This document shows positions 1 to 8,606 of a stretch of 64,000 nucleotides of DNA, piece after piece. The stretch is taken from NCBI GenBank assembly GCA_963663365.2, contig CAXXIH010000005.1, positions 124,001 through 188,000 of the forward strand, written 5' to 3'. Under the pieces are notes generated by a model. It saw nothing but the letters and a program-made list of their open reading frames with translations. It did not search any database and was not told the DNA's origin. The stretch comes from G963663365 sp963663365. Lineage in GTDB: Bacteria; Hinthialibacterota; Hinthialibacteria; Hinthialibacterales; G963663365. The position numbers and the translations under genes are program-made. Each line of letters starts with the position of its first letter. Position 1 is the stretch's first letter.

Positions 1-1
1 T

Positions 2-106
2 TTGACCAATGGCGTAGAGGACAATCAACAGTCTCTTTCCATACAAAATGACAGGGTGCCGGTTTCGCTTAAGGGGTGGGATATTGCCACAGTGCGGGTA
101 GAATAA
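2..106 (+). CDS. C-terminal fragment of a probable glycoside hydrolase (GH38-like)
   Basis: An open frame enters from the left edge and stops with TAA at 104-106, giving 34 residues that end in VSLKGWDIATVRVE. Alpha-mannosidases of family GH38 commonly finish with a short beta-strand of the form 'hydrophobic-x-EIKTVRV', and the complete GH38 protein further along this window ends with LPYEIKTVRVKF, so a second GH38-type enzyme is the best guess. It lies 44 bp upstream of the fructokinase-like gene on the same strand, so the two may be cotranscribed. The identification rests on a short tail only; other beta-sandwich-ended hydrolases would fit. Confidence 0.45.
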   Translation: MTNGVEDNQQSLSIQNDRVPVSLKGWDIATVRVE

Positions 107-150
107 GCGAATTGGTGACATTCATTTTCATACGTTATGGGAAGTAAACA

Positions 151-1035
151 ATGCGTGAAGGTATTTTGTGCTTTGGTGAAGTCCTTTGGGATGCGCTCCC
201 GGCCGGTCTGTTCTTAGGCGGCGCTCCATTTAATGTTGCGATTCATCTCCATCAACTCGGACAACCGGTGTCATTCGCCAGCCGGATCGGTAACGATGAA
301 TTGGGTGCTGAAATCACACGCCGCCTCCAAAGACGCGGTCTTGATTCAAACCTCTTGCAGGTAGATAACGAACTCCCCACCGGTTTTGTCCGAGTCACAC
401 TGGATGCAGCCGGAAGCCCCACATTCAACATCGTCGAGCCTTCCGCCTGGGATGCAATCGCTCAAGAAGAGACATTGCTGGAGTGCGCGCAAAAAGTGCA
501 AGCCATCGTCTTTGGCAGCCTGGTTCAACGTCAACCGGTATCACGTGCCACATTACAGAAGTTGCTGGCCGAAGATGTCCTTAGAGTATTCGATATCAAC
601 CTGCGGCCTCCATTTGATAACAAAGAAATTGTCGAAGAATCCTTAAAACTTTCGCAAATCGTGAAATTGAACGATGACGAGCTGTTACGCATGGAACAGT
701 GGTTTGGGCTTCCATCAGGTCCCGAACATTGCGCCCGGGCCATGGCGGAACGTTTTCAATGCGAAACCATCTGTATTACTCGTGGTCCGAATGGCGCCGC
801 CTTGCTGCATGAGGGTGAATGGTACGAGCACCCCGGCTATGAAGTCAAAGCGGCTGATTGCGTTGGGGCTGGAGATGCCTTTTTGGCGTCGCTTCTAAAT
901 GGCTTACTGGAAGGCCGTGACTCTGCGGCGCTGCTCCCCTATGCAAATGCACTGGGCGCGTATGTGGCCACGCAAAACGGCGCGACACCAAACATCAACC
1001 ATAAGGCGCTCGAAACCCTACGCACATCATCGTAA
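151..1035 (+). CDS. PfkB-family carbohydrate kinase (fructokinase-like)
   Basis: A 294-residue cytoplasmic sugar kinase of the ribokinase/PfkB family, which transfers the ATP gamma-phosphate to a sugar hydroxyl. The N-terminus has the fructokinase-type pattern (FGEVLWD at 8-14, then GGAPFNVAIHL from 23). The second PfkB signature is at 239-244 (GAGDAF), with the catalytic base D242; DINLRPP at 148-154 is the usual strand before the lid. Length is typical. The ATG at 151 follows GGGAAG about 7 bp upstream. It sits directly behind the tail of a probable glycoside hydrolase, which suggests phosphorylation of the released hexose. Fructose is the likeliest substrate from the N-terminal pattern, but mannose or 2-keto-3-deoxygluconate cannot be excluded. 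Confidence 0.88.
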   Translation: MREGILCFGEVLWDALPAGLFLGGAPFNVAIHLHQLGQPVSFASRIGNDELGAEITRRLQRRGLDSNLLQVDNELPTGFVRVTLDAAGSPTFNIVEPSAWDAIAQEETLLECAQKVQAIVFGSLVQRQPVSRATLQKLLAEDVLRVFDINLRPPFDNKEIVEESLKLSQIVKLNDDELLRMEQWFGLPSGPEHCARAMAERFQCETICITRGPNGAALLHEGEWYEHPGYEVKAADCVGAGDAFLASLLNGLLEGRDSAALLPYANALGAYVATQNGATPNINHKALETLRTSS

Positions 1036-1121
1036 TAAATAGAATCAGGCGAGACTATTTTCCGGCTCGGGATTCCTAAACCAATATGATTCCAATGATA
1101 TCGCCGCCGTTAAAATCGGCT

Positions 1122-2261
1122 CTACGTGGCTCTGCCTTTGGCATCAAGAATTTCACAGATGCACTGGCATACAGTCTCTGCTTGTTCCTCAGTCATCACC
1201 ATGGCTGATGGGAGGTTTACACCCAATGGGCTCAATCGGTAGGCATTCCGATTTCGTTTACATGCGGCAGAGAGATCGGAACATTTCTCAAAGGCAGGCA
1301 TAGCGCTTAAAGGATAGAAGAAGGGACGGCAATCCACGTTCTTCTCCGACATCAAAGCAATAAATTGCTCTTTGTCCATCTGAAGGGATGCATCCAAAAT
1401 TAATGTGGGCATCCAGTAGGCATGGTCAACATCCTCCGGGCATGGATTGAGCGTAATCCCGTTTAGGCCTTCCAGGCGCTTCTTATACCAGTCAAAAATC
1501 CGGCGTTTAATTTCAAGAAGTTCATCAACGCGTTGAATTTGCGCCAATCCCAAGGCAGCCTGGATTCCGCTCATCTTATATTTAAAGGCCACCTCATTGT
1601 GCCAAAACATCTTCTCTCCCAAACAACGCCCATGATCCCGCAGGATGAGCACACGTTCGTAGAGTTCCCGGTTACCGGTAACCAGCATGCCTCCCTCCCC
1701 TGTTGTAAGAGTCTTTGCGCCAAAAAAACTAAAGACTCCCACATCGCCGCAAACGCCCGCTTTGCGTCCTTTATATTCAGCGCCGATGGCCTGGGCCGCA
1801 TCCTCGATAACAGCAATACCGTTTTCAGCCGCCAAAGCACTAATACCATCGTAATCCGCCATGCACCCATATAAATCCACAGGAACAACGGCTTTCGTAC
1901 GGGGTGTAATGCACTCCCGGAAACTTTCAACACTCAAACACCAATCCCGCTCATCGATATCCGCAAATACCGGCGTTGCTCCGCAATAAGTGACCGGGGC
2001 CGCCGAGGCAATCCAGGTGATATCGGGCACAATAACTTCATCTCCGGGACCGATATCCAACGCCGCCAAGGCAAGATGAATCGCCGAAGTGCAAGAAGGC
2101 AGACAGATGATATAAGGAACTCCTAAATACTCCGCAAAAGCGCTCTCAAAACGCTGCTGATACAGAACCGCATTCTCATACCATCCGTCGGTGACGGCCT
2201 GAGTCACAAGATCGATCTCTTTTTGCGTAATGGAAGGGCCGGATATGGGAATGCGTTGCAT
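1122..2261 (-). CDS. DegT/DnrJ/EryC1/StrS-family PLP sugar aminotransferase
   Basis: A fold-type I PLP enzyme that aminates a keto group on a nucleotide sugar. Counting from an upstream GTG at 2279, the internal-aldimine lysine is K189 in SFFGAKTLTTGEGG and the PLP-ring aspartate is D160 in IEDAAQAIGA. The SFFG-x-KT-x-TTGEGG pattern is common in GDP-perosamine synthase-like members that act on 4-keto-6-deoxy sugars. The ATG at 2261 is preferred because it lies 5 bp after the TAA of the upstream gene, whereas GTG 2279 would overlap it; this gives 379 residues. Last gene of the minus-strand glycan operon beginning at 5083. The exact sugar is an inference. Confidence 0.9.
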   Translation of the reverse strand: MQRIPISGPSITQKEIDLVTQAVTDGWYENAVLYQQRFESAFAEYLGVPYIICLPSCTSAIHLALAALDIGPGDEVIVPDITWIASAAPVTYCGATPVFADIDERDWCLSVESFRECITPRTKAVVPVDLYGCMADYDGISALAAENGIAVIEDAAQAIGAEYKGRKAGVCGDVGVFSFFGAKTLTTGEGGMLVTGNRELYERVLILRDHGRCLGEKMFWHNEVAFKYKMSGIQAALGLAQIQRVDELLEIKRRIFDWYKKRLEGLNGITLNPCPEDVDHAYWMPTLILDASLQMDKEQFIALMSEKNVDCRPFFYPLSAMPAFEKCSDLSAACKRNRNAYRLSPLGVNLPSAMVMTEEQAETVCQCICEILDAKGRAT

Positions 2262-2266
2262 GGCTT

Positions 2267-3001
2267 TTACTTCACACACTTTAAATAACCATCAGGGGCG
2301 ACGGTTATTAAAAGTTTATGCTCGATCTCTCGATCCACAATAAATCGGTCGTTGGTTTTTAGAAATTCCCAAACGGCGGTTCGCGGATTGCTCCCAATTC
2401 CCCACGGCCGGTTAGCACAAATTTCCGGCGGCAGTTCTTCAACCACCGTATCGAACACAACAACATAGCTCCCCGGCGCGACCAACGGTGAATACGCCTC
2501 TAGTTCTTTCAGAACATGATCATGACAATGGTTTGAATCCAAGACCACAAGAACACGCTCTTTGCCACGCGCCGCTTCATGCACTTGTTTCACGACTTCC
2601 GGAGCGATTGCAGACCCCTCGATCATCCGGATCCGCTTAAACATGGGGTGCGCTTCGATCTCCTCACGATTATGGGCGCGTATATCCACATCCACACCAA
2701 GCACAAATCCATCGCCGCCGATGAGTTCCAGCATTGAAGCATAAAAAATCAGTGAGCCGCCCCGGGCAATACCTGTCTCAAAAATCAAATCCGGCTTGAT
2801 CTCCCAGATCAGTTCCTGCATGGCAATAATGTCTGGTGGGAATTGGATAATAGGCCGTCCCAGCCAATTAAAGTTATAACAATACTTATGTATCGAGACT
2901 TTGGCCATCCACTCCAAAGACAATTCGCGTAATTCGCCTTGTTTTCCCAAGGCTTCGATGCTTTCTTTTCGCTCGGCTTCGAATTGAATATCGACTGCCA
3001 T
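2267..3001 (-). CDS. CmcI / rhamnosyl O-methyltransferase-family protein
   Basis: A 244-residue class I SAM-binding protein of the 'cephalosporin hydroxylase' family (PF04989), whose characterised members include CmcI and rhamnosyl O-methyltransferases. It has the family block NFNWLGRPIIQFPPDI (43-58), a SAM-binding loop ETGIARGGS (75-83) and the metal/active-site strand LDSNHCHDHV (about 154-163). Such enzymes O-methylate sugar hydroxyls in surface glycans. It sits between another methyltransferase (3 bp upstream) and the DegT aminotransferase (5 bp downstream), a tight operon arrangement that points to glycan decoration. The acceptor sugar is unknown. Confidence 0.82.
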   Translation of the reverse strand: MAVDIQFEAERKESIEALGKQGELRELSLEWMAKVSIHKYCYNFNWLGRPIIQFPPDIIAMQELIWEIKPDLIFETGIARGGSLIFYASMLELIGGDGFVLGVDVDIRAHNREEIEAHPMFKRIRMIEGSAIAPEVVKQVHEAARGKERVLVVLDSNHCHDHVLKELEAYSPLVAPGSYVVVFDTVVEELPPEICANRPWGIGSNPRTAVWEFLKTNDRFIVDREIEHKLLITVAPDGYLKCVK

Positions 3002-3004
3002 AAT

Positions 3005-3877
3005 TCAATCGCCTTCTTTTCTGCGCAGGATAGCCATACGGATCGGACTGAATTGCCCCATCCAGGGCAAATCGACGGCCAATCGGTGGATATCGTGATC
3101 GTAGTCAGGTTCTTCACCACGGCGCATACACATGGCCGAATAAACAACCCGCGTGGCAAAATAATAGGAACTTGAAAAGTCTTTGATTTTGGTAATTTCA
3201 AAAAAGGGCTCACCCGCCGCTCGAAACTCATCTTCGTGGAAATACAGGTTATGCCAACGCACAGGTATTTCCGGCAGCCCCACGGCAGCGCGGGCCTTGT
3301 TCATGTTCTCTTGGCCTTCCGCGAAATTCTCGATGGCAATGTAAAATCCACCCGGCTTTACTGTTCCCGCCACAGATTTAAGCGCCCGGGCTTGATCTTC
3401 TTTCGATTCCAAATTGATCAAACAGCGAACACTTAACACTGCATCGAAACATTCCCCGCCGCAGACTTCGTTAAGCGCCAACACATTCCCTTTTCGAAAT
3501 CGAATCCTCCCCTGTAATTCGGGACGGTTCGCAAGGCTGCGCTCGGCGCTCTTAAGCATGTTTTCAGTATAATCGATCCCCAATAAATTCAGGTTCGGCA
3601 TAGCCTCTGCCAAATGCAGTGTTGTGTAACCATCTCCGCACCCGGCATCGAGCAGACAGCCTTGGGAAACACCCAATTCAATCAACGTTTCCAAGATTGT
3701 CTTGATTTCCAGCTCGCGCAGGTGAATATCGTTGGTTGTGGCCGCCGGATTCGAGGCAAATTCAGCCGCGCGGTCTTCCCAATAACGATGAATTTGCTCT
3801 TTCGAATTTCCCATGTCATACCTGAATGGCCGCGTTTTGAATTCGATGGATGATCTTTCGAACGGCCATTTTTTCAC
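3005..3877 (-). CDS. Class I SAM-dependent methyltransferase
   Basis: A 290-residue Methyltransf_11/25-type protein. The glycine-rich SAM motif LLDAGCGDG is at 75-83, followed by the acidic ribose-binding LLGID about 20 residues later, and a post-I strand around FDAVLSVRCLINL. The conserved part begins at KEQIHRYWEDRAAEF, so the ATG at 3814 (AGG about 6 bp upstream) is a credible alternative start; the ATG at 3877 is kept because it leaves a 6 bp gap to the upstream glycosyltransferase, in line with this operon. The substrate is unknown; the context (GT2, CmcI-like protein, DegT) suggests a glycan or glycolipid intermediate. Confidence 0.82.
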   Translation of the reverse strand: MKKWPFERSSIEFKTRPFRYDMGNSKEQIHRYWEDRAAEFASNPAATTNDIHLRELEIKTILETLIELGVSQGCLLDAGCGDGYTTLHLAEAMPNLNLLGIDYTENMLKSAERSLANRPELQGRIRFRKGNVLALNEVCGGECFDAVLSVRCLINLESKEDQARALKSVAGTVKPGGFYIAIENFAEGQENMNKARAAVGLPEIPVRWHNLYFHEDEFRAAGEPFFEITKIKDFSSSYYFATRVVYSAMCMRRGEEPDYDHDIHRLAVDLPWMGQFSPIRMAILRRKEGD

Positions 3878-3883
3878 TTGGAT

Positions 3884-5083
3884 TCAAGATTGGTTCTGCC
3901 TTGTTAATACCTCAAGTTGTTCCTTCACCTTAAGCGCGCGTTCGTCTCCGGGATGATTCTTCAGTTCATGCTCCAGGGCCGCTTGGGCTTCAGACAAACG
4001 CCCCTGATAGGCCAAACAGATCGCACGCGCGGTTTGTATTCCGGGATAGCCGGGGTAAAAAACAAGCGCATCTTCAAATTGCCGCAGCAACTGCGCCAAA
4101 TAAAATGGACGCATAACCCGTTCCCAGTCCGCTGAACCATCGGCAATGGCTCTACCCGGATTCCATTCTTCATAGAAACGATTCGAGCCGACCAAGGCAA
4201 TCGCACGGTCGAGTTCCATTTTTACTTGATTGAATGCCGGGCCGCGTGCCATTTTATCGATAATCGCTTGTACCAATCGTGGCTTTTCGCCGGCTTCAAT
4301 AGGAGCCGCGCGAACGATTTCAACATGACGGCAGATATAATCCAGATAGGGCAATGTCACACCTGCACCCAAAGGAAAATTCTTCTTTTCAACATAGGCG
4401 CGGACATCTTTCACCCATGCATCTTCTTTGAGATGCGAAGCATAGATATTGCGTATAAAGAGCGGCTCCGGAATCTGCACGATCTTTCCATGAAATAGAA
4501 GTTCCGTGATCTGTAATGCATCCGTCCCTAAACCGGGCGGTAATAAAAATCCAATTTTGGTAAGAGTTGTTGATCGAAAAAGCCCATAGTAGAGATTGCA
4601 GAATCCCAGCCGTCCCACAATCTCGAGAAAACGTTCGGCAGCGGATTCATGAGTAAGATCAAAGGGATCGATATGCTCCCGAACTAGATTTCCGTCATTA
4701 TCGACGAGTTTTGAGTGGGTATAGGCGAGAACCACCTCAGGATCGGACTCTAAAACCTCTAGACAACGACGAATACAAGATGGTTCCCTCCGGTCGTCAT
4801 GCGCAGCCCACATAAAGTAAGGGCTCCGTGCCAGTTCGTATGCACGCAGAAAATTGCGTGCGGCGCCGTTATTATGTGTAAAACGGTAGACACGAAACCT
4901 TGAATCCTTCCGGGCAAATTCCCGGTAGATCTCCTCGGTGTTATCTGTGGAAGCATTATCGACAACGATAAACTCAATATCTTCAAAGTCTTGCTGAGCC
5001 AGATTCTCAAGCGCGCCGGCTAAGAGGTCTTCACCGTTGTAAACCGGAATCCCCACACTTACTTTCGGAATATGTTCCGCCAT
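3884..5083 (-). CDS. GT2-family glycosyltransferase with C-terminal TPR-like tail
   Basis: A GT-A fold inverting glycosyltransferase of 399 residues. The N-terminal strand VSVGIPVYNGEDLLAGAL is a standard GT2 opening, followed by the nucleotide-binding VDNASTDNT (about 41-49) and an acidic metal-binding HDDR in FMWAAHDDRREPSC. The last ~70 residues (FEDALVFYPGYPGIQTARAICLAYQGRLSEA onward, in parts) look like one or two TPR units. The ATG at 5083 is preferred over GTG 5092 because AAGGTGAG lies just upstream. First gene of the minus-strand glycan operon, divergent from the carbamoyltransferase across about 150 bp that must hold both promoters. No transmembrane segment is seen. Confidence 0.87.
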   Translation of the reverse strand: MAEHIPKVSVGIPVYNGEDLLAGALENLAQQDFEDIEFIVVDNASTDNTEEIYREFARKDSRFRVYRFTHNNGAARNFLRAYELARSPYFMWAAHDDRREPSCIRRCLEVLESDPEVVLAYTHSKLVDNDGNLVREHIDPFDLTHESAAERFLEIVGRLGFCNLYYGLFRSTTLTKIGFLLPPGLGTDALQITELLFHGKIVQIPEPLFIRNIYASHLKEDAWVKDVRAYVEKKNFPLGAGVTLPYLDYICRHVEIVRAAPIEAGEKPRLVQAIIDKMARGPAFNQVKMELDRAIALVGSNRFYEEWNPGRAIADGSADWERVMRPFYLAQLLRQFEDALVFYPGYPGIQTARAICLAYQGRLSEAQAALEHELKNHPGDERALKVKEQLEVLTRQNQS

Positions 5084-5232
5084 TAAACTCACCTTGAGAG
5101 CCTTTTCTGCCGATAATCAATTGGAATTGCAATTCGAAAAGGATTCATTCAATTGTCGGACGCTCCGGCTCCAGCCTTAATCGGAAAGTACAGGGGCAAA
5201 ATATGCCCCCTAACAGTCAATAGGCCCGGATA

Positions 5233-7005
5233 ATGTACATTCTTGGACTTTCTTTCGATTATCATGACGCGGCAGCGGCACTGATACATGACGGCAAAGT
5301 CCTGGCGGCGGCTGAGGAAGAGCGTTTTTCGCGAAAAAAACATGATGCCTCCCTGCCGAAGTTGGCTGCGCAATTCTGTCTGGATGAAGCGGGAATCACA
5401 TCTTCCGAGCTCGACCGGGTTGTCTTTTATGAGAATCCATTCCTCAAACTGGATCGAATCCTTCATGCCTCCCTTTCCGGATACCCAAAAAGTCTCTCCT
5501 ACTTCAATACGACCATCCGTTCCTGGATCCGTAAAAGCAAAATCGATGTAAGAACCCGCATTGCCGAAGAACTTGGTGTGCCGCGTTCACATGTCACCAG
5601 CCTTACGCACCATGACACCCACGCGGCGGCCGCCTTCTTCTGTTCTCCTTTTGATGAAGCCACCATCGTCACGCTGGATGGAGTAGGTGAGTACGACTGT
5701 ACGACAATTTCTCATGGCCAAGGCAACGGTTTCAGACGTCTGCAAAGCGTCGCATTCCCCCATTCCATCGGACTCTTTTATAGCGCCTTAACGGCCTTTC
5801 TGGGATTCGAGGTTAATGAAGGTGAATACAAAGTCATGGGCATGGGTGGATTCGGAAAACCGGCCATGCTCGATGAGTTTTTGAATTTGTTCGAACTGCA
5901 TGAGAATGGCACATATGCCATTCGGCAAGACTGTTTCAACTTTTTATGTCCGGAAACCGTCCCCTACACTCCCGAACTGGTCCGATGGCTCGGTCCTCCG
6001 CGTAAACCTGAAACGCGCCTCTGTTTGGATGGCGCTCATACGGGCGATGATGAAGTGCTTGACGCCAAACAGAGTCAGCATTACACAGACATCGCCGCCA
6101 GCGTCCAGAAATGTACTGAAGAAGTCATCTTGCATGTGGTCTCTAAAGCCGTTGCCCAAACCGGCATTTCCAATGTTTGCCTGGCAGGTGGCGTGGCACT
6201 CAATTCGTTGGCGAATGGACGGATCAAACGTGAACTGGGTTGCCGCCTATATGTGCACCCCGCAGCCGGGGATTCCGGGGGGGCCATCGGAGCCGCATTG
6301 CTCAGCTATTACAAAATGCATCCACAAGCGGAACGCAAACCGCTGAAAACGGTCTATTTGGGCCGGGCTCATGATGAAGCCGAAATTCTCAAGGCATTCC
6401 AAGAGTCTTATACGCGCCGGTACCGTAAATTCGCCGATGAAGACGAGTTGGTTCGTGTAACCGCCAAACACATCGCAGATGGCGCTGTTGTGGGTTGGCA
6501 TCAAGGCCGTTTTGAATGGGGGCCGCGCGCCCTTGGCTGCCGGAGTATTCTCGCCAATCCCATGCGCCCGGATATGAAGGCCATCGTCAACGAAAAAATC
6601 AAATTCCGTGAGCCATTCCGGCCCTTTGCGCCTGCTGTGCTGGAGGAACGCGCCCATGAGTTCTTTGAGATCGGTGAAATCGATTCTCAATTCGATCCGG
6701 AATACTTCATGATTTCAGTCTGTGATGTCTGCGAAGATAAAAAACATCTCGTTCCGGCCACAACTCATGTCGATGGAACCGCTCGCGTCCAGATGGTATC
6801 CGCACAAAGCAATCCACTCTATTACAAACTAATCGCGGCATTCGGCGAATTGACCGGTGTCCCCGTAATTCTAAATACATCGTTCAATCTTCGCGGCGAA
6901 CCGATTGTAAACTCACCGCTTGATGCCATTCGTACATTTGAATGGAGCGACATGGACTATCTCATTGTTGGCGGTTATATCGTTGAAAAGGAATTGGGAT
7001 CATGA
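5233..7005 (+). CDS. NodU/CmcH-family O-carbamoyltransferase
   Basis: A 590-residue enzyme that transfers a carbamoyl group from carbamoyl phosphate, via carbamoyl-adenylate, to a hydroxyl of a sugar or secondary metabolite. The N-terminal Kae1-like domain carries the metal-binding HHDTHAAAA at 126-133 and GLSFDYHDAAAALI near the start. The YrdC-like C-terminal domain has the signature WHQGRFEWGPRALGCRSIL near residue 425. Length is normal for the family. Its stop overlaps the start of the next gene by 4 bp (ATGA), so the three genes to 8544 are translationally coupled. A small hairpin (GGGGCA/TGCCCC, 5193-5209) sits in the leader. In this locus the acceptor is probably a glycan sugar. Confidence 0.93.
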   Translation: MYILGLSFDYHDAAAALIHDGKVLAAAEEERFSRKKHDASLPKLAAQFCLDEAGITSSELDRVVFYENPFLKLDRILHASLSGYPKSLSYFNTTIRSWIRKSKIDVRTRIAEELGVPRSHVTSLTHHDTHAAAAFFCSPFDEATIVTLDGVGEYDCTTISHGQGNGFRRLQSVAFPHSIGLFYSALTAFLGFEVNEGEYKVMGMGGFGKPAMLDEFLNLFELHENGTYAIRQDCFNFLCPETVPYTPELVRWLGPPRKPETRLCLDGAHTGDDEVLDAKQSQHYTDIAASVQKCTEEVILHVVSKAVAQTGISNVCLAGGVALNSLANGRIKRELGCRLYVHPAAGDSGGAIGAALLSYYKMHPQAERKPLKTVYLGRAHDEAEILKAFQESYTRRYRKFADEDELVRVTAKHIADGAVVGWHQGRFEWGPRALGCRSILANPMRPDMKAIVNEKIKFREPFRPFAPAVLEERAHEFFEIGEIDSQFDPEYFMISVCDVCEDKKHLVPATTHVDGTARVQMVSAQSNPLYYKLIAAFGELTGVPVILNTSFNLRGEPIVNSPLDAIRTFEWSDMDYLIVGGYIVEKELGS

Positions 7006-8318
7006 AGGTTCTCTTGGTTCTCGCCGCGGAAGAAACGCCGCGCCTGAAAATCGAACGCATGATCCGCTTTATCGAAGCGGTAAAAAATCCGGATTCCCTC
7101 AGCCTGGCCGCTCCTGGCTCCTATATCAATTATTACCAAAAAGAATTACCCGGTTATCAAATACAGGAAATTCAGGCAACAACCCTCGATTTCGATTGCA
7201 TTGTCTACGCACAAACCGAAGATGGGAGTTGGAATACATCAATCCGCGATATCGGCCAGGCCAAAGTCTATGTCTTTGACCGCCGACGCTTACGGAAATT
7301 CGACAACACCATCGACGAAGCTGACTACCCTCATCTCAACACGCATGTCTTCAACCGCCTTAGCCCGGATACGGACCGGGGATTCTACTATTTCCCTTAC
7401 GGAAATCTTTTCCGCGATGTGGGTATCGGACCGCTCGATGAATTCGGATTCCGCATTGATGCAAACATAGACGAATTGAAAAACCGGCCGAAGGATCACA
7501 AAGTCATTGCCGTCTTTGGAGGTTCTGCGGCCTGGGGGCTTTGGGCGTTACACGATGAGATGTTCACAACCCAACTGCAGGAACGTCTCAATGCCTATTG
7601 CCAAGAGCAAGGATACAGAACGAGATTCACTATTCTCAATTATGCAAAACAGGGCGACGTCGTACTTAATGAGATTCTGGCTTTCAACCTATTCTGCTGG
7701 GATATTCACCCGGAAATCGTCATTGCCCATGATGGCTGGAATGACCTCGGCTATGGCCAATTGTCAGATTCCCACCTTTTGAATCACCATCAAATCACCT
7801 ATCAAACCAACCTTGAAGCCTGGTCGGAAATCCTGCACCAAGAAAAGGTCAGCAGTCACACATTCGCAGTCCAAAACCTCTCGGATCGCCCGATTGTCAA
7901 TTTCCCGCGTACAATAGTCACGGCCTATGCCGCACGGTTGCGCCAGTTCCGGGATATCGTCGAAAGCCGGAAATGCACCTTTATTTCCGGTCTGCAACCC
8001 GGTTATTTCAGCCGGCCCCGGCGCTCTCCGGAAGAAACCGCCGCTATTGATTCGTGGGAGCCCCGCAAAGGCTTCTTTAAAAACATGCCTTTTCTCTATG
8101 AAAAGTATCTGCAAATACAACCATCACTAAACATGCAGCACTTTGTTAACTTCGACGAAGTGTTTCGGGATTATGATGCAAACCACACCCTGCTGGCGGA
8201 TGTCGTGCACACCACACCGGATGGGGAAACCGTCATCGCAGAGACCTATGACCGGTTGATCCGCTCACGCATCCTCCCCAATCTCCTGGCCGATTCGGAA
8301 GAAGATCATCATGAATAA
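7002..8318 (+). CDS. SGNH/GDSL-hydrolase-like protein linked to carbamoyltransferase
   Basis: A 438-residue protein with no signal peptide. In the middle it has an SGNH-type block: VIAVFGGSAAWG (about residue 168, a GxSxx nucleophile strand), then ILNYAKQGDV and PEIVIAHDGWNDLGYG, where GWND resembles the block III GxND oxyanion motif. A late DVVHTTPDGETVIAE resembles the block V DxxH. The first ~150 residues are not recognised. SGNH proteins often O-acetylate or deacetylate glycans, but some carbamoyltransferase neighbours of this size have unknown roles. It overlaps the carbamoyltransferase by 4 bp and the next small gene by 8 bp, so it is surely part of the same functional unit. Confidence 0.68.
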   Translation: MKVLLVLAAEETPRLKIERMIRFIEAVKNPDSLSLAAPGSYINYYQKELPGYQIQEIQATTLDFDCIVYAQTEDGSWNTSIRDIGQAKVYVFDRRRLRKFDNTIDEADYPHLNTHVFNRLSPDTDRGFYYFPYGNLFRDVGIGPLDEFGFRIDANIDELKNRPKDHKVIAVFGGSAAWGLWALHDEMFTTQLQERLNAYCQEQGYRTRFTILNYAKQGDVVLNEILAFNLFCWDIHPEIVIAHDGWNDLGYGQLSDSHLLNHHQITYQTNLEAWSEILHQEKVSSHTFAVQNLSDRPIVNFPRTIVTAYAARLRQFRDIVESRKCTFISGLQPGYFSRPRRSPEETAAIDSWEPRKGFFKNMPFLYEKYLQIQPSLNMQHFVNFDEVFRDYDANHTLLADVVHTTPDGETVIAETYDRLIRSRILPNLLADSEEDHHE

Positions 8319-8544
8319 GAACAGTTTTCCGGCAAAACTCACACGCATCGCTGCCTACAGCGCAATCGAATCCTATCGTTTGGCCGGAAATATCATCCGG
8401 TCCGCCTTTATTGAACGCTTATGGATGACCTCTCTGTTCCTGCTATGCGCCTCTCCATGGATTCTGACCTTACGCATCCGTTACCGGCTCAATCCACCCG
8501 CCACTGAAGAAAAAGTCTCCCCATTCATCTATGCCATGCAATAA
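8311..8544 (+). CDS. Small membrane protein, DUF5989/SxtK-like
   Basis: A 77-residue protein overlapping the previous gene by 8 bp. One hydrophobic segment (RLWMTSLFLLCASPWILTL, about 42-60) precedes a C-terminal VSPFIYAM. DUF5989 proteins, small one-helix proteins that recur next to carbamoyltransferases (as sxtK does in saxitoxin clusters), end in a similar 'APFIYTLF' sequence. The match in position, size, topology and C-terminus is why I make this call; it is by recollection of the family, not by alignment. It is longer at the N-terminus than typical members (about 50 residues). A membrane-anchoring role for the carbamoylation complex is only a guess. Confidence 0.6.
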   Translation: MNKNSFPAKLTRIAAYSAIESYRLAGNIIRSAFIERLWMTSLFLLCASPWILTLRIRYRLNPPATEEKVSPFIYAMQ

Positions 8545-8606
8545 AACCTGAGTTCTAAGGAGGATTCTAGTTAGAAAATAAGCCTCTACAGCGCCCTGAA
8601 GTATGG

